Notes: generated by a model from the sequence alone, not told the origin. 64,000 nt of DNA from Brachycybe producta (GCA_036925085.1 JAUPFP010000015.1:457001-521000); one strand, 5' to 3'; counted from the stretch's first letter, positions 10,367 through 21,423 are shown. Numbers and translations: made by a program.

Positions 10367-10825
10367 TTGTCTATGTGTAGTACGCCATTTTGAGAAAAAG
10401 TTAGAAAAATATGAATACAGTATATATTATTTATAGCCCCTTTGGTTAAAGAAAACTCAAGACAGAAAATGAGGTCGCCTCACAGTTCGCTCGATATTTG
10501 TAGCCACAGTACAGAGGCCCGCAAGACCACATGTGGTCGTACATGTTATACAAGTTTAGAACCGGTACTGTTAGAAGAGCACTGTACTGAAAATGCGTGT
10601 CATTAATCGCATGTGCCTCTGAGTATAGTCACATGGAAGCATGAAAATCTATACGATGAGAGCAACATGTTTATGACACAATGACATATGTCTTATTTCA
10701 CAATATGTAAATGCTTGTATAGAATATATATTTGTGTGTCATTTATCACAGCATGTGTGGTACTGTTACAGTAATAGGCCCTATGTATATATGCGTGTGT
10801 ATGATATGTTTGATGTATTTCGTAT
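10367..10825. other. Unassigned spacer
   Basis: No repeat partner or exon recognised. Contains ATATATTTGTGTG-like low complexity near 10730. Confidence 0.4.
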
Positions 10826-10930
10826 AGAGTGGAAACCGTTTAACACGAAAGGGCAGAGACCAGAATATATTTTCGTGTTAAAAAAAGAATTTTTATGCTA
10901 TACATTACGCGACCAAATCGACAACAATAG

Positions 10931-11111
10931 CTGACGCCCGGATGGCTTATTGTGCTGCTGGGAGAGAATGGGTTTGAATCCCGGTTGAGGCATGGTTATT
11001 GTGTTTGTCTTTCATAATTTCTCCTTAATTGTTGAGTTGACGTACGACTACGAAGGACAGCCAGGTCATAAAAACACATTTTTCGCCAAATCCGACTCGT
11101 ATGTCGCATCT

Positions 11112-11143
<32 letters not shown>

Positions 11144-11145
11144 TT
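10931..11145 (+). mobile_element. tRNA-derived SINE candidate
   Basis: The head has a pol III B-box-like T-arm, GGGTTTGAATCCCGG (near GGTTCGANNCC), at about 10970-10984, with TGGCTTATTGTGCTGCTGGG about 40 bp upstream in the A-box position. After a ~125-bp body it ends in a (TCA)n run at about 11113-11143. A tRNA-like head, a short body and a simple-repeat tail are the usual SINE plan. Only one copy is visible in this window, so this is a proposal. Confidence 0.55.
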
Positions 11146-11193
11146 GAGCAACTCTGCTCCATGTGGGGGACGTGGATCAGAGAAATAAGAAGG

Positions 11194-11575
11194 CAGGGCT
11201 GAGTTAAGTTTGAAATTGTTTGGAAAAATTACACGTGGTGATTGTCCTAAACCACAGTCAAGTGATATTCACAAAGCCACTATACATGGGCAGGGCTGAC
11301 CACTCTTAAGAAAAATTAGGAGATTTTTGCTAAAGACAGATTCATATTATTGGTCTTCCCCCCCCCCCCTAGAGTTATAAGACAATGGAACTCTTTTCTT
11401 CCTGAGGAAGAAGTGGTGAAGGGGATAATTTTGTTTTCTGGGATTGACATTTGTATATTCATTTTGTTTTTTATATATGTGCATTGTCAAAATGCTTAAT
11501 GCTGCATGTGGACTTTTATGTCCCTCTGCCATAGGCCTATTTGGCTGCTAGCAGAGTACTAATTGTAATTTGTAA
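11194..11575 (+). mobile_element. LINE 3'-end fragment, family E copy 1
   Basis: Nearly identical to 22142-22515: AGGGCTGAGTTAAGTTTGAA, CAGATTCATATTATTGGTCT, a C-run, GTTATAAGACAATGGAACTC, AGGAAGAAGTGGTGAA, ATAGGCCTATTTG, CTAGCAGAGTACTAATTGTA. The conceptual translation contains the W-N-S-x-P-E-E-x-V remnant common at the C-terminus of non-LTR reverse transcriptases. Frame broken; inactive. Confidence 0.8.
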
Positions 11576-11645
11576 GAGACCGAATCGAAAACATATTTCG
11601 TGTTATCCGATTTTGTTTGTTTGTTTTAAACGGTTCTCACTGTCC

Positions 11646-12681
11646 TTTGGTCTCCTATATTTGTGACATATGACTGTGTCACAAATAAAATGATAAAGCA
11701 GAATATATATAGTGCCTATTTTTCATTTTTCTGTGACAATACACAAATGTTGTGACCAGAGGGGCTGTTTTGTATCTTGTCTAAAGCATTTTTTTTATAT
11801 AACCGGAAGTATGCACAGATATGCAAACATTTCCATTTTAAAAAATAAATAATGCTCATTCGTTTTCAAGATGAAAAAACACTCTTTATTTGAAGCTACA
11901 AATAAATGTGTGGGGAGAGAAGCAAAGAAAACGAAATCATTTCAAAGAAAATTTCGTAGTAAAACTTTTTTTTTAAAAAAAGAAAACAACTTATGAATGA
12001 ATGTCATATATTTTAAGGAGAAAAAAAAATTGCATAATTTTCAAACATTTCAACAAAATTCAAACAAGTGACGTTGATGAGGATGATGATGAAATTGCAG
12101 ATGTTTTTCATACAAGAAACCATATTAATGTTTATATAATTTGAATTGCGAGAAGCAAAAAAATAAAATAAAGGATATATTCTTCAAACGAAGCAGAAAG
12201 CATAAAATAAGGAAGAAAAATCTTCTAGTTTATTTGATGATGAATTTCAACAAGGATTTTTTTTTGGTAAAAAAAAAAAAAAACTTCAAGAGAAAAATCC
12301 ATCATCTTATTTATATAAAAAGAAATCCTTAGATTTTTTTTAAGTTTCCCCCCCAATTCATTCATTTTTTTTTTCTTTTTCTTTTCGGTTTGTTTGCAAA
12401 CTTTGAAATCCATGATGAAATGTTATATTCTGCTACTTTGTTCAAAAGTACTACTACTACTATTACTACTACTATGTATATATACAATGACAACAAGGGA
12501 TGATTTACACAAAAGATGAAAGCGAGAATTCGATTAAGCCACTGTGAAATGAAATATTGTCATATACTGAAATAGTTTCTCACCAAAAAGGATTCTCAAT
12601 GCATGAGATGTCATGGGCTCAGTCCCATATCCAAATGGTGCATGTAAAAAGTCTTAAATTTTCAAGCAAACTTAAAGAGAG
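11646..12681. other. AT-rich spacer
   Basis: No gene seen. Holds A-runs, a (TAC/ACT)n run near 12450-12475, and T-rich stretches that create Lys/Asn-rich spurious frames. Confidence 0.5.
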
Positions 12682-12972
12682 CTATCCATAGAAGAAGAAG
12701 AAAAAAAAATACTTGTGCAAATGCAAGGTAGATGGCGCATGCAACCCCCTCCATAGTTGGCAACCTACACTCGTCGCCAATTAGTTGAAATAGAATACAG
12801 CCTCCTTTTAGCTCTAAAAGCGTCCAAAATAACCTTAATTATCAGCACGTGACAAACTTACCCTCAGAACATAATATAAGTGAAGAGAGAGCACGTGTAG
12901 AAATAGCGATGACGCAATTAAAAAGTTTGCCACGTGGAAAAAAAGGAAGATGTGTCAGTACATTTCTATGGA
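12682..12972 (-). mobile_element. CACGTG-rich repeat, family A copy 2 (inverted, truncated)
   Basis: Reverse-complement copy: GGTAGATGGCGCATGCAAC, CACTCGTCGCCAATTAGTTG, AGCTCTAAAAGCGTCCAAAA, then CACGTG three times, ending at TACATTTCTATGG. The distal GGCGCCACTAG end is missing. Confidence 0.85.
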
Positions 12973-14445
12973 AACATGGATAACATTTTATCACATACTA
13001 GATTCTATATCAAATTCGTCATCTGCAAACAGGAAATTCAGTTGAAAGGCTGCATTAGTACACATGCCCCCGATTGCCCAAATAATACTATGAATTCCCC
13101 CTACCCCAAATTATAAGTTTTCTCATGCACAAAAACCTCTGAAAGTAAATTCCATTGTCAAATTACCCTAGGTATACCTCTAGGTTATACTTCTATGTAA
13201 GCTAAACATTTTACATTTTACAGGTACATATCCTTTCAAACCCTGCTGACTAAACCTCGACATAGCCGTTGAAATATGTTCTATGTGAAGCTTGAAGCTT
13301 CAATGAAAGTTTATTGGTAAAACTTCAATTTCAAATATTTAAAATGTTTTAGTCCAGAAAAAAAGCCAAAGAAGGCCTCAATGGACCAAAGATGTGTCCA
13401 AAGATGTTAAAAGAAGAAAAAGATTCAAGAATTTTTAAAATTAAAAAAAAGCAAAAAATAATAATAATTACTCTAAAAACACCTGAAAATGCTTCTGAAA
13501 CACAAAATTAGCCATAATTCTACATATATTATACTGTTTTTATTTGCATATCGCAAAATAGTTTAAAATGGACGTTTTACTTGCGCCACCTTGCAACAAA
13601 AGTTTTATTTTAATAATGTATAAAACCGACATCAAACACCTAAAATTACTTTTGTACTGATGCTCCTTCTCTCTTTACGTTTAAATTCTAATCTAAACAC
13701 CATTTCTTTGAATTATTTATATTTTTTTGTTGGAAAAAAAAAAGACAAGACTTGTTTTTGTTGTTAATAAATTGGGCCCTTGATTGTAAATTAATTGAGA
13801 AACTGTGTCTCGTGATGTGAAATGAAGTGGAGATTACTAACGTTAGAATTTTAACACCGAAACCAGAGAACAACAGAATGCATTCAACACAACATTATAT
13901 AGAGAAGTGGGTTTGGGGGTGGGGGGAGGGGACAAAAATAAAACAACCATCATCATTCATGTCAAAAAATGGTTTGTGACGTCATCAGAATCACTTTCAA
14001 AGTGGGATAACCAATGATATTATGTGTCTGTGTGCGTCTAAATTTAATCTCATACCAAGAATCAACAATATAATTTTATATAAAAATATTTATTAAAAAA
14101 AAAAGTGGTGGGTGGAAATTCAATTTCAGGTGGGGTATTTTTTTCTTCTTATTTGGTTACTTTTTTATGTCTGATAAGAAAGGATTATAAAAAAAAACAC
14201 ACAAAAGAAACAATTTCAGATATTAATCCGCCTCCCTCACATAGAAAATAACGCTTTAATTTAAAGCTAAGCTTAAAATGTCATAAAACACAAAACCTAC
14301 CTTAGTTAAAGTCTATGAATAGTTTTAAAAATTAACGGCAGCTAAATCATTTCCGGATATAGACACTTACCCTAAAGCCAATTTGCCCTAATGCCTATTG
14401 CCCTAAAGGGATGATTGTCCTAAATCCACACACCCAATCATTTCA
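12973..14445. other. AT-rich spacer
   Basis: No gene seen. A G-rich patch (GGGGGTGGGGGGAGGGG) lies at about 13914-13931. Three CCCTAA-like words at about 14372-14416 are irregularly spaced and not telomeric. Confidence 0.5.
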
Positions 14446-14448
14446 TGT

Positions 14449-14610
14449 TGATATCTTTCAAAATAAACTTTTTTATAAACAAAAAAATTAAATAAAATCG
14501 TTACAAAATATAAGTCATTTTGAAACTGACATAAAAAGCTTATTAACATGAAAATACCATTAAATAACTAAACTACCCCTTCTAGTTTCTAAAACACTTT
14601 CAAGTTTTTT
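14449..14610. mobile_element. Family D fragment
   Basis: Interior and right half of the family: TTGATATCTTTCAAAATAAA, TCATTTTGAAACTGACATAA, TACCCCTTCTAGTTTCTAAA, ACACTTTCAAG. Confidence 0.7.
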
Positions 14611-14674
14611 TTTAATACAAAAGTTAATATTTATTAAATGTTACAAAATAAGTTGCCATTTTACAAATATGAAC

Positions 14675-15000
14675 AGCTGATTTTCAAACTTTGGTTATTC
14701 TGCATTTGCTGAGCAACAGTGACTTTTGAGAGTGTGTTAGAAACTAGAATGGCAGGCTGGATCACGTACAATGTAATAGTATATCTTCACGTTGATTATT
14801 TTCAAAATTAACTTTTTATAGACAAAAATTTCAAAAAAATATTATCTGCATAAATTTAGATCATTTTCAAACTCAAAAAGTATATTTTAAAAGATATCAA
14901 CACGAAAATAAACGGAAGTGACTGAGATGCCTTTCTAGTATATAAACTTCAAAAGTACTTTTAAGTTTCTCTCTTTCGTTTGGCGAGAAGATACATGAAG
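14675..15000. mobile_element. Family D fold-back, near-complete
   Basis: CAGCTGATTTTCAAACTTTG, GTGTTAGAAACTAGAATGGC, TTTCAAAATTAACTTTTTAT, TTTTAAAAGATATCAACACG, CCTTTCTAGTATATAAACTT, TTTAAGTTTCTCTCTTTCG. Sits 3' of the Frizzled-type gene. Confidence 0.7.
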
Positions 15001-15159
15001 AATAAACATAGGAGTTTATTCATGGTATTGGCCATGGCTTATTTGTTTGACCCAGAATCCATCCACCATCCAAATTTGCTTATATTTTCATTATTCTGAA
15101 TAGATGCTTCCTTGCAAAGCAACAAAGGCCTTAAAAAACCTACCAAGTTTAATGTTTCT

Positions 15160-15280
15160 AACAATACTGAAAGATACTGTAAAATAGTATGTTAAATTCC
15201 GTTAAGCAACTCATTTACTGTTCTAATTTCTAAAACACTTTTAATTGCACCCTGAATGTTGTTTTTCAAATAGGCCTACA
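15160..15280. mobile_element. Family D right-end fragment
   Basis: Only the TACTGTTCTAATTTCTAAAA ... TTAATTGCACCCTGAA end is recognisable. Confidence 0.5.
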
Positions 15281-15539
15281 TTCTTCTAACCAGAAATTCT
15301 ATATAACATCCTTCATCATTATTTGCAAATTTAAAAATGTTTTCACATAAAATTTACATATTTTTCTAGTTATTACACTGAACAAAACCCTGAAGGTATC
15401 AACTGAAAGTGAAGTTGTTTTAAAGTTCCACTTATCACCTTTGAGATGATTAAATTAGTTAACATCATAAAGAATGAAACACAAAACTGAAGAATATCAA
15501 ACATTACAAATTGACAATTTACGAGTGTTTGTTAAAACG
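15281..15539. other. 3' flank or intron of the Frizzled-type gene
   Basis: AT-rich. No polyadenylation signal close to the stop on the minus strand was identified with confidence. Confidence 0.4.
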
Positions 15540-16637
15540 TCACCACCATTTACCACAAGGTATGTGGCAGTAACTCGAAATATTGGAAAACCACCACCAC
15601 CAAGCATTAGGAGCATTCTTAAATTTATGTTCGTAAAATGTCAACAGGTCATATGAGAAACAAATTAACCTTCTAACAAAGGCGGGATATTCGTGTTGGA
15701 CAACGGTCATCTCATTCTCTTTAGGAGGTTTTATTACCGGAGCGCTCTCTCCAATGCAGATGTCAACTCCGCCGGCCTCTGGAAATTTATTGCAGTCTAA
15801 ACTTTCAGGCCATCGGAATCCGAACTTATTCATAAGGGGTTCGCAACCGTTCCGAGCCGAAAGACAGAGCGATCGGCATGGTGGAAGAGCACGACCGAAG
15901 GTTGTGCACATAGGTGCATACACAGAGCAGATGAAGTGCTGTAAGTCTGGACTACACTGCACTTTAACAAGTGGAAAGAAATGGTGGGCTTCTAGGCCGG
16001 CAACATCCTGGCTCTCGTGGTTCAGTAAATTGGGCATGATAGTCTTGTTGTAATGCAGGTCTTTGCATAAGGGGATCGTTATACTCTGGCAGTTGTCACC
16101 ATAGCGTGAAGACCCGTTAGAGTCGAACACAGGTGATGGCACGAGCTGATGATTACGGTCGTGTGGCTGCTCCTTTCTTCCAGACTGTTCCTGTTCCTGA
16201 GTTGAACTAATGCAGATGTCAAGTCCACCGGCCTCTGGAAATTTATTGCAGTCTAAACTTTCAGGCCATCGGAATCCGAATTTATTCATAAGGGGTTCGC
16301 AACCGTTCCGAGCCGAAAGACAGAGCGATCGGCATGGTGGAAGAGCACAGCCGATGTTGGTGCAAATAGGTGCATACACAGAGCAGAGAAAGTGCTGTAA
16401 GTCTGGACTACACTGCACTTTAACAAGTGGAAAGAACTGGTGGGCTTCCAGGCCGGCAACATCCTGGCTCTCGTGGTTCAGTAAATTTGGCATAATAGTC
16501 TTGTTGTAATGCAGGTCTTTGCATAAGGGGATAGTTATAACCTCACATTTACCATGATGAGCTACGTCCACCTGACTGGCAAAAATTACAATCACAACTA
16601 ATAACAAAATAATATTTGAAGAAAAACAAGTAGCCAT
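15540..16637 (-). CDS. Secreted protein with two tandem Frizzled cysteine-rich domains
   Basis: Frizzled CRDs bind Wnt ligands, and secreted CRD proteins usually modulate Wnt signalling outside the cell. The frame opens at a GTG (16649), but the first ATG is at 16637 (MATCFSSN), giving 365 residues. Residues 9-20 are a hydrophobic signal-peptide core. CRD1 spans C31-C142 and CRD2 C183-C294. Both show the family pattern, with [35 protein letters not shown], a CxxxC pair after PP, and [14 protein letters not shown]2 has the canonical ten Cys; CRD1 has an eleventh (GCALPP, where CRD2 has GRALPP). The two domains are almost identical, at an offset of exactly 152 codons. No seven-pass membrane region or netrin domain follows. 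The last ~45 residues (ending in a WWWW stretch) look like intron read-through, and a weak donor (AAG|GTTAAT, near 15669) could end the exon, so the true C-terminus is uncertain. It could be a first exon of a two-CRD Frizzled or sFRP-like gene. Confidence 0.85.
   Translation of the reverse strand: MATCFSSNIILLLVVIVIFASQVDVAHHGKCEVITIPLCKDLHYNKTIMPNLLNHESQDVAGLEAHQFFPLVKVQCSPDLQHFLCSVYAPICTNIGCALPPCRSLCLSARNGCEPLMNKFGFRWPESLDCNKFPEAGGLDICISSTQEQEQSGRKEQPHDRNHQLVPSPVFDSNGSSRYGDNCQSITIPLCKDLHYNKTIMPNLLNHESQDVAGLEAHHFFPLVKVQCSPDLQHFICSVYAPMCTTFGRALPPCRSLCLSARNGCEPLMNKFGFRWPESLDCNKFPEAGGVDICIGESAPVIKPPKENEMTVVQHEYPAFVRRLICFSYDLLTFYEHKFKNAPNAWWWWFSNISSYCHIPCGKWW
15754..16078. repeat. Tandem CRD duplication, unit encoding CRD2
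   Basis: Nearly identical to 16210-16534 at an offset of 456 bp, including synonymous positions. Differences cluster around the GRALPP/GCALPP site and a few single bases. Confidence 0.9.
16210..16534. repeat. Tandem CRD duplication, unit encoding CRD1
   Basis: Partner of the unit 456 bp to the left. The intervening linker (residues 143-182, rich in Gln, Glu, Ser and His) is not duplicated. Confidence 0.9.
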
Positions 16638-16667
16638 TTTTTGAGCCACGATAAAAAAAATCTCTAC

Positions 16668-16707
16668 TTTTTAGCTCAATGAATATCCGAATTCATTGAG
16701 CTAAAAA
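16668..16707. promoter_or_regulatory. 17-bp perfect hairpin just upstream of the Frizzled-type ATG
   Basis: Arms TTTTTAGCTCAATGAAT (16668-16684) and ATTCATTGAGCTAAAAA (16691-16707) with a 6-base loop, 31-70 bases upstream of the ATG on the gene's strand. Such placement would put it in the 5' leader or core promoter. Function is inference only; the structure is directly visible. Confidence 0.6.
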
Positions 16708-17251
16708 ACAGAATGTGATCGCAAGTCACTAAATTCATTTTTGACTTTTGCACCGAATCCAATGAGTCTAATGGGGGTCGTGATATCTAACTATACAAAA
16801 TACCAATTGCATTATGGATGTTTGTGATTCTCTACAAATTTACTCCATAAATAATGTATATTTTTAAACTGTTACTTAGTATAACGAATCCAAAATTAGG
16901 CACTTCATAAGTAGTAATTAATACATGTAATTTAATATGAACAGATAATAATCATCAAGTGCAGTGCAAAGAGCACAATGCTTTGTGAAAAAAAAATTAT
17001 ATTTCAAACTCTGGATAGTCACCATTTTCAAAACAACTTTTAAGTTTAGACTTTAAAAAGTTTAACTTTAATTCAACAAAGTAACTGAAGCAAGTTAAGC
17101 TGATATCTTTAAAAAAAATAAGCTTTTTATAGCATTATCTTGCTTTTGTTTATGAACAACTTACAATAGAAGCCAAAAACACAGCAAAAAATGCGATTGT
17201 CTTGCTTGCATGATGATGCAGTTACTGTAGACCTACAGTATATATGTTACT
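16708..17251. other. Upstream AT-rich spacer
   Basis: No exon seen. Possible family D remnant (TTTCAAACTCTGGATAGTCA) near 17002. Confidence 0.45.
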
Positions 17252-17437
17252 GTCAATCTGCAGAATCAGTCAATTTGCAGATTGCCTAAAACAATCTGAA
17301 AAACCAACCAACCTGCTAGTGAATCTGCAAAATTAAACACCTAAAATGTATTAAATTTTGCAGATTCACTAGCAGTTTGGTGGTTTTGCAAATTGCCTAG
17401 GTAATCTGCAGATTGACTGATTCCGCAGATTGACTGT
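17252..17437. mobile_element. Family F fold-back, complete copy
   Basis: Begins GTCAATCTGCAGAATCAGTC and ends GACTGATTCCGCAGATTGAC. Internal inverted pairs GCTAGTGAATCTGCAAAATT and AATTTTGCAGATTCACTAGC. A nearly full palindrome with no coding potential. Confidence 0.85.
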
Positions 17438-17798
17438 AATATAATATAAAGAAATTAAAAGTAATGCTGTTCAGAATTTTTAAAGAAATCACAACCATAT
17501 TGAAGAGTCATGTACTGAATGGCATCTATAGTTAAATAGTAAATCCTTTTTATTTAGAATGGGATTGCAATATATACTACGCTTTCCAAAATACTGTATA
17601 TGCTTCGGAAGTTACATAGTTTATAACGAAATTAGGAAGTAAAGCCAATCAAAAACTGCCATTTTCTACTGCAAACATTAAAATATTATTAAGTAGAAAA
17701 TGTAAATGAGTTTTGTTATGTCACCGGCCTTATTACACTTCTATGTTAGAATACTCTTCACTAATTTTCAAACATCCTGTGATATGCATATTTTAGTG
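17438..17798. other. AT-rich spacer
   Basis: No gene or repeat partner recognised. Confidence 0.4.
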
Positions 17799-18245
17799 CT
17801 GCCTCGGATAGTAAATTTTACTATCCGTGGATAACAGACATCAGATTTTATTTTTCTGTCTGATAACCGGATATCCGTTGGGATAATAAACTACAAATAG
17901 AGAGCCCTAAAAATCTTTTTATTTCATTTAGCATTGTGGGAAGTAAATTGATAAAAATTGATGAACTTAACGACACTTCAAACTTCGAAAATTCATTGCA
18001 CACAAAGCGGAAGAGCGGGAACGGAAATACTAAATGCATTAAATTCCCAGCGAAGTCTGGCAAGACAAGAATGTCTTCAATTTCTGAGTGCTGTGCGCGC
18101 TTCAAAAGTTAGGCCAATTCAGAATGGACGGAAATCCGAATTTCTCATTAATTGCCTATCAAAAAAAAGCGACTAATATCCTTTCGGATAGTGCCCTGTA
18201 TCTGATGGGATATCCATTATATGTCCGCGGCATCTCTAGCATATT
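17799..18245. mobile_element. Inverted-repeat element, family T
   Basis: Left end AGTGCTGCCTCGGATAGT, with GGATATCCGTTGGGATA further in. Right end CTTTCGGATAGTGCCCTG, GGGATATCCATTATATG, CCGCGGCATCTCTAGCA. The ends are degenerate inverted repeats of GATGCCGCGGATA-type sequence, seen in hAT-like MITEs. The interior contains no transposase. Confidence 0.5.
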
Positions 18246-18949
18246 TTTGGTTAATTCTTCCCAAATATACATATTTACGCTAAGAATTTCACCTCCAAAT
18301 GGACAGTTCTGTCTTAGGACAATTTCAACTTAATGATGATGTCGAAACTTTATTGTCTAAATGGTCACAATTTATGATTGGAAGTTAACCTTAACCTTGC
18401 TAAAATGGCTCCTAAGCAGATTGCAGGAGTAATTGAGTGCAATTACAATGAATTTCTTGTTATATATACATGTAACTTCATGCAATTTGGCAGTTACTCT
18501 CTCCTCCCATCATCCTCACATAACATAGTTCATTTTAGCTGTTACTCTCAGAAGAAAAAAAGTGATTAGCTCTTATTCCATTTAATACTTAATCAACTTA
18601 CAAAATTACATTGCTGAAAATGATTTGAAAGAAGAGGAAAAAGAGAGAGAGAAAGAGAGAGCGAGAGAAGCATAAAATCCCTCCATTATTTTGTAACTGA
18701 AAAAGAACAACGCCCAAAAATCCTCACCAACTGTTCGAAACACATGGGGGGAAAACACATATACGAGGCTCGTATATAAAGAGGAATACCAAGAGAATTT
18801 GGGCAGATGTTACAAAAATATCTAAACAGAAGCTAATTTGCAAAAATATCTGGCGAAAATATAGAACAAAACAAAAAAAACGTGCTAATTACATCACTGA
18901 TTAATAAAAAGCTCACTTTTAAAAGATAAAAATACTAAAAACCCTAAAT
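18246..18949. other. AT-rich spacer with GA tract
   Basis: Polypurine (GAGA) tract at about 18633-18668. No exon seen. Confidence 0.45.
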
Positions 18950-19010
18950 TCAAGAAGAAAACTTGGAACTTTTAACTTCCAACTTAAACCCTCCGGCCAA
19001 GGAGACACCT
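18950..19010. repeat. Family DD fragment
   Basis: CCTAAATTCAAGAAGAAAAC, TTGGAACTTTTAACTTCC, TTAAACCCTC; compare 7882-7945. Confidence 0.5.
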
Positions 19011-19450
19011 GTTTTATTAAGTAGAGTTATGAACAAAATGTTTTTTTTTTTAAGTAGAGGCCTGCCTGCACAACATATGGCCCACTAGATCTTACCATAC
19101 TACCCACAACGAATTTTGGAAATAACTATAATTTTATTATGAATTTTAAAAATTATATGTGAAAGTTGAAATGTTATTGAAAATTGATTTTTAAAAAATG
19201 ATTCCATAAACACATTTAGGTTTCAGTATTTCGCGAAGCCCATTGGTGCCCACAGATACTGTCGAGGGCCGCTTGTCCCCTTTCAAAAGCCAAATTGCTT
19301 ATTTTAAAATAAATTAAAATGCCATTGTTGTCTGTGCTATTAAAAATACCATTAGCCTTTATGGCTCGCTTCGCTCGCCAGTATTTATAAAGCATAAATT
19401 TTTTTTATATTTTTGCTCGCTGCGCTCGCCAGGGTCAATTATTTTTGTTT
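19011..19450. other. Unassigned, with a repeated GCTCGC motif
   Basis: GCTCGCTTCGCTCGCCAG (about 19365-19382) recurs as GCTCGCTGCGCTCGCCAG (about 19415-19432), a direct repeat of a near-palindrome in otherwise AT-rich DNA. Possibly transposon-derived. Confidence 0.4.
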
Positions 19451-19816
19451 AAGAATGCAAGTAGATCATATATTTTGTGTGTGTAGTATTAGATGGCGCC
19501 ACTAGCCCTCCGCCAATAGAAATGTACTGCAGGCATTCTTCAACTCTTGACATTTACCTTCTTCATTTTTTTTCTGCACGTGGCAAACTTTTAATTGCGT
19601 CATCGCTATTTCTACACGTGCTTTATTCACTTATATTGTGTTCTTGGTATAAGTTTGTCACGTGCTGATAATTAAGGTTGTTTTGGACGCTTTTAGAGCT
19701 AAAAGACTGCATTCGATTTCAACCAATTGGCGAATCTAGTTTGCCACCTATGGAGGGGTTGCAGGCGCCATCTACCTTGCATTTACACAAGTATTTTTCT
19801 GTGAAGCCCTCTTAAT
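19451..19816 (+). mobile_element. CACGTG-rich repeat, family A copy 3 (full length)
   Basis: Bounded by TTAAGAATGCAAGTAG and AGCCCTCTTAA. Contains AGATGGCGCCACTAGCCC, GCACGTGGC, ACACGTGCT, TCACGTGCT and GGCGCCATCTACC. TTAA at both ends hints at a TTAA target site. Confidence 0.85.
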
Positions 19817-20739
19817 TAAAGTATCTATCACCTGCAAACTTACACTTGTGTGTGACCTGTGACGAATTGTTTTGTAGGTAATATGGCCCTCTCACCTTCA
19901 ACCGAGTTGTGCAGGATGGTTCACAGTGTTAGATGGTTCAAGTTGAAGTTCATTTGCCAAGTTTCCTCTTCTTGAATTTCAGACTAAAAATAACTAACTT
20001 CCCAAAAGGCAACCTTTCTTTATAGAAATTTTTATATAATTTATAGTGAGAAAGAAAAGAATATTTAAAGACAACAATGAAGCTAATTGTTTAGTAGAGA
20101 CATTTCTCTTTAGAAAAGAGAAAAAGAAAGCCAATAATGAGGTTGGTTTTTTTTTTCTAAATGGAAGCAGCAATTACTAAAAAAGCAGCAGCATAATAAT
20201 AATAATAAAAGGGTTAAAACCTTAAAGGCAAAAAGAAGACTACTAAATAAATGCCATTGCCAACTCTATATAAGAAAAATAATTTTCAGATAGAAAAAGC
20301 TGTTTTTTTTTCTTCTTTCTCTTCTTTACTTTGATAAACTGATCTTCTCTGAAAACAAATTTCGAAATTCCTTTGGCTTACAGTCAACATACTAAAATTA
20401 AAAAGAAAAATACGGAGAAAAAAAAAAGAAATCTTCTCCATTCTCAAGAGAGGAATGCCTTCCTAGGTTGCCATGGAAACAACCAAGTATAAAGTGTTCC
20501 AATCAAAAAAACATACATATCCCACCCTCCCTCCCTCCCTCCCCACACCAAACATACATACAAGGAACATTTACTGCGATTAAGTTTATCTGTATTAGTT
20601 TCAAATGTGAACATGAGTGAGTCATTTTATATTTCAGCACTTAAAACTTGTGTTTGGCAGCCTTTTAAAAGTCTAGAACTTCCTTCCTTGTTTCGGCTTT
20701 TTCTTTGTATTTTGTTAAAAAAAAAATAAGAATTTGAAA
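19817..20739. other. AT-rich spacer
   Basis: Includes a family DD fragment (19895-19990) and a CCCTCCCTCCCTCCC run near 20525. No gene seen. Confidence 0.45.
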
Positions 20740-21080
20740 GTATAATAGAGAGTAGAAGGGTTAAGAAAGAGACTAAGCGTTTTTTCATGTTGATATCTTT
20801 AAAAATAAACTTTCTATGGCTTTTTGAAAATCACTGACTCTCTTTGATGTCAAAAAGGATTCAATGAAATGGCAGAATTTTGTCCAAAGTGTCCAGTTGT
20901 TTGATCAGTTTTTTTTTTCCAAAGCAACTTTAAGAAGAAATTGTATGTTAGAAACTAGAAAAGTAAAGAATGAAGCTAAAGGTTCTTTCTTTTATGTTCA
21001 TGATGATTTTAGATTAATATTAATTTTTAAATATTTCATAATAATTCAGCCACTTCCTTTATTCTTCTACTTTCTAATAG
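20740..21080. mobile_element. Family D fold-back, divergent
   Basis: GTTGATATCTTTAAAAATAA, ATGTTAGAAACTAGAAAAGT and TCTTCTACTTTCTAATAGG are recognisable family D words in a partly rearranged order. Confidence 0.5.
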
Positions 21081-21192
21081 GTACCACTTATCATTCACAA
21101 TAAATGAATAAAATTCAAATTAATGTTTCATTTTCAAAATATCATATAAAGATATCAACATTAAAAACCATTATATACACTGTATATTGTAT

Positions 21193-21334
21193 CTGTCGCA
21201 TCCATTTGGTGTAATTGTCCATTACACGAAATGTCTGTCCATTTTATGAAATGAAACATAAATTGGCGTGACGCAAAACGCGAAATGGACATACTTTTCG
21301 TGTAATGAACAATTACACCAAATGAATGCGACAC
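21193..21334. mobile_element. Family G fold-back copy 1
   Basis: Arms TTTGGTGTAATTGTCCATTA and GAACAATTACACCAAA, with inner CACGAAATG / TTTCGTGTAAT inverted words. The second copy is at 48280-48416. Confidence 0.8.
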
Positions 21335-21423
21335 AATGTATACAAACAATGAGCAAAATAAATCTAGCTAAACGCGTTTAAAAAATATTTTATATTTATA
21401 TTTATAGCTTTGTCTGTCTGTGT

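Larger units (their letters stand above)
10826..11645. mobile_element. Composite: inverted-repeat element V interrupted by a SINE and a LINE fragment
   Basis: The left end GTGGAAACCGTTTAACACGA and right end TTAAACGGTTCTCACTGT are inverted, and both neighbourhoods carry a TATTTTCGTGTTA-type block. A third end (GTGAAAACCGTTTAACACGA) lies at 63471. Between the ends sit the SINE at 10931-11145 and the LINE tail at 11194-11575, so V is the oldest of the three. Confidence 0.6.

Noticed and set aside
14370-14420. CCCTAA-like words suggesting telomeric repeat
   Set aside because: Only three irregularly spaced words; no tandem TTAGGG array.
15754-16509. Two 99-residue plus-strand frames
   Set aside because: They are antisense shadows of the two Frizzled CRDs, which carry the conserved cysteines on the minus strand.
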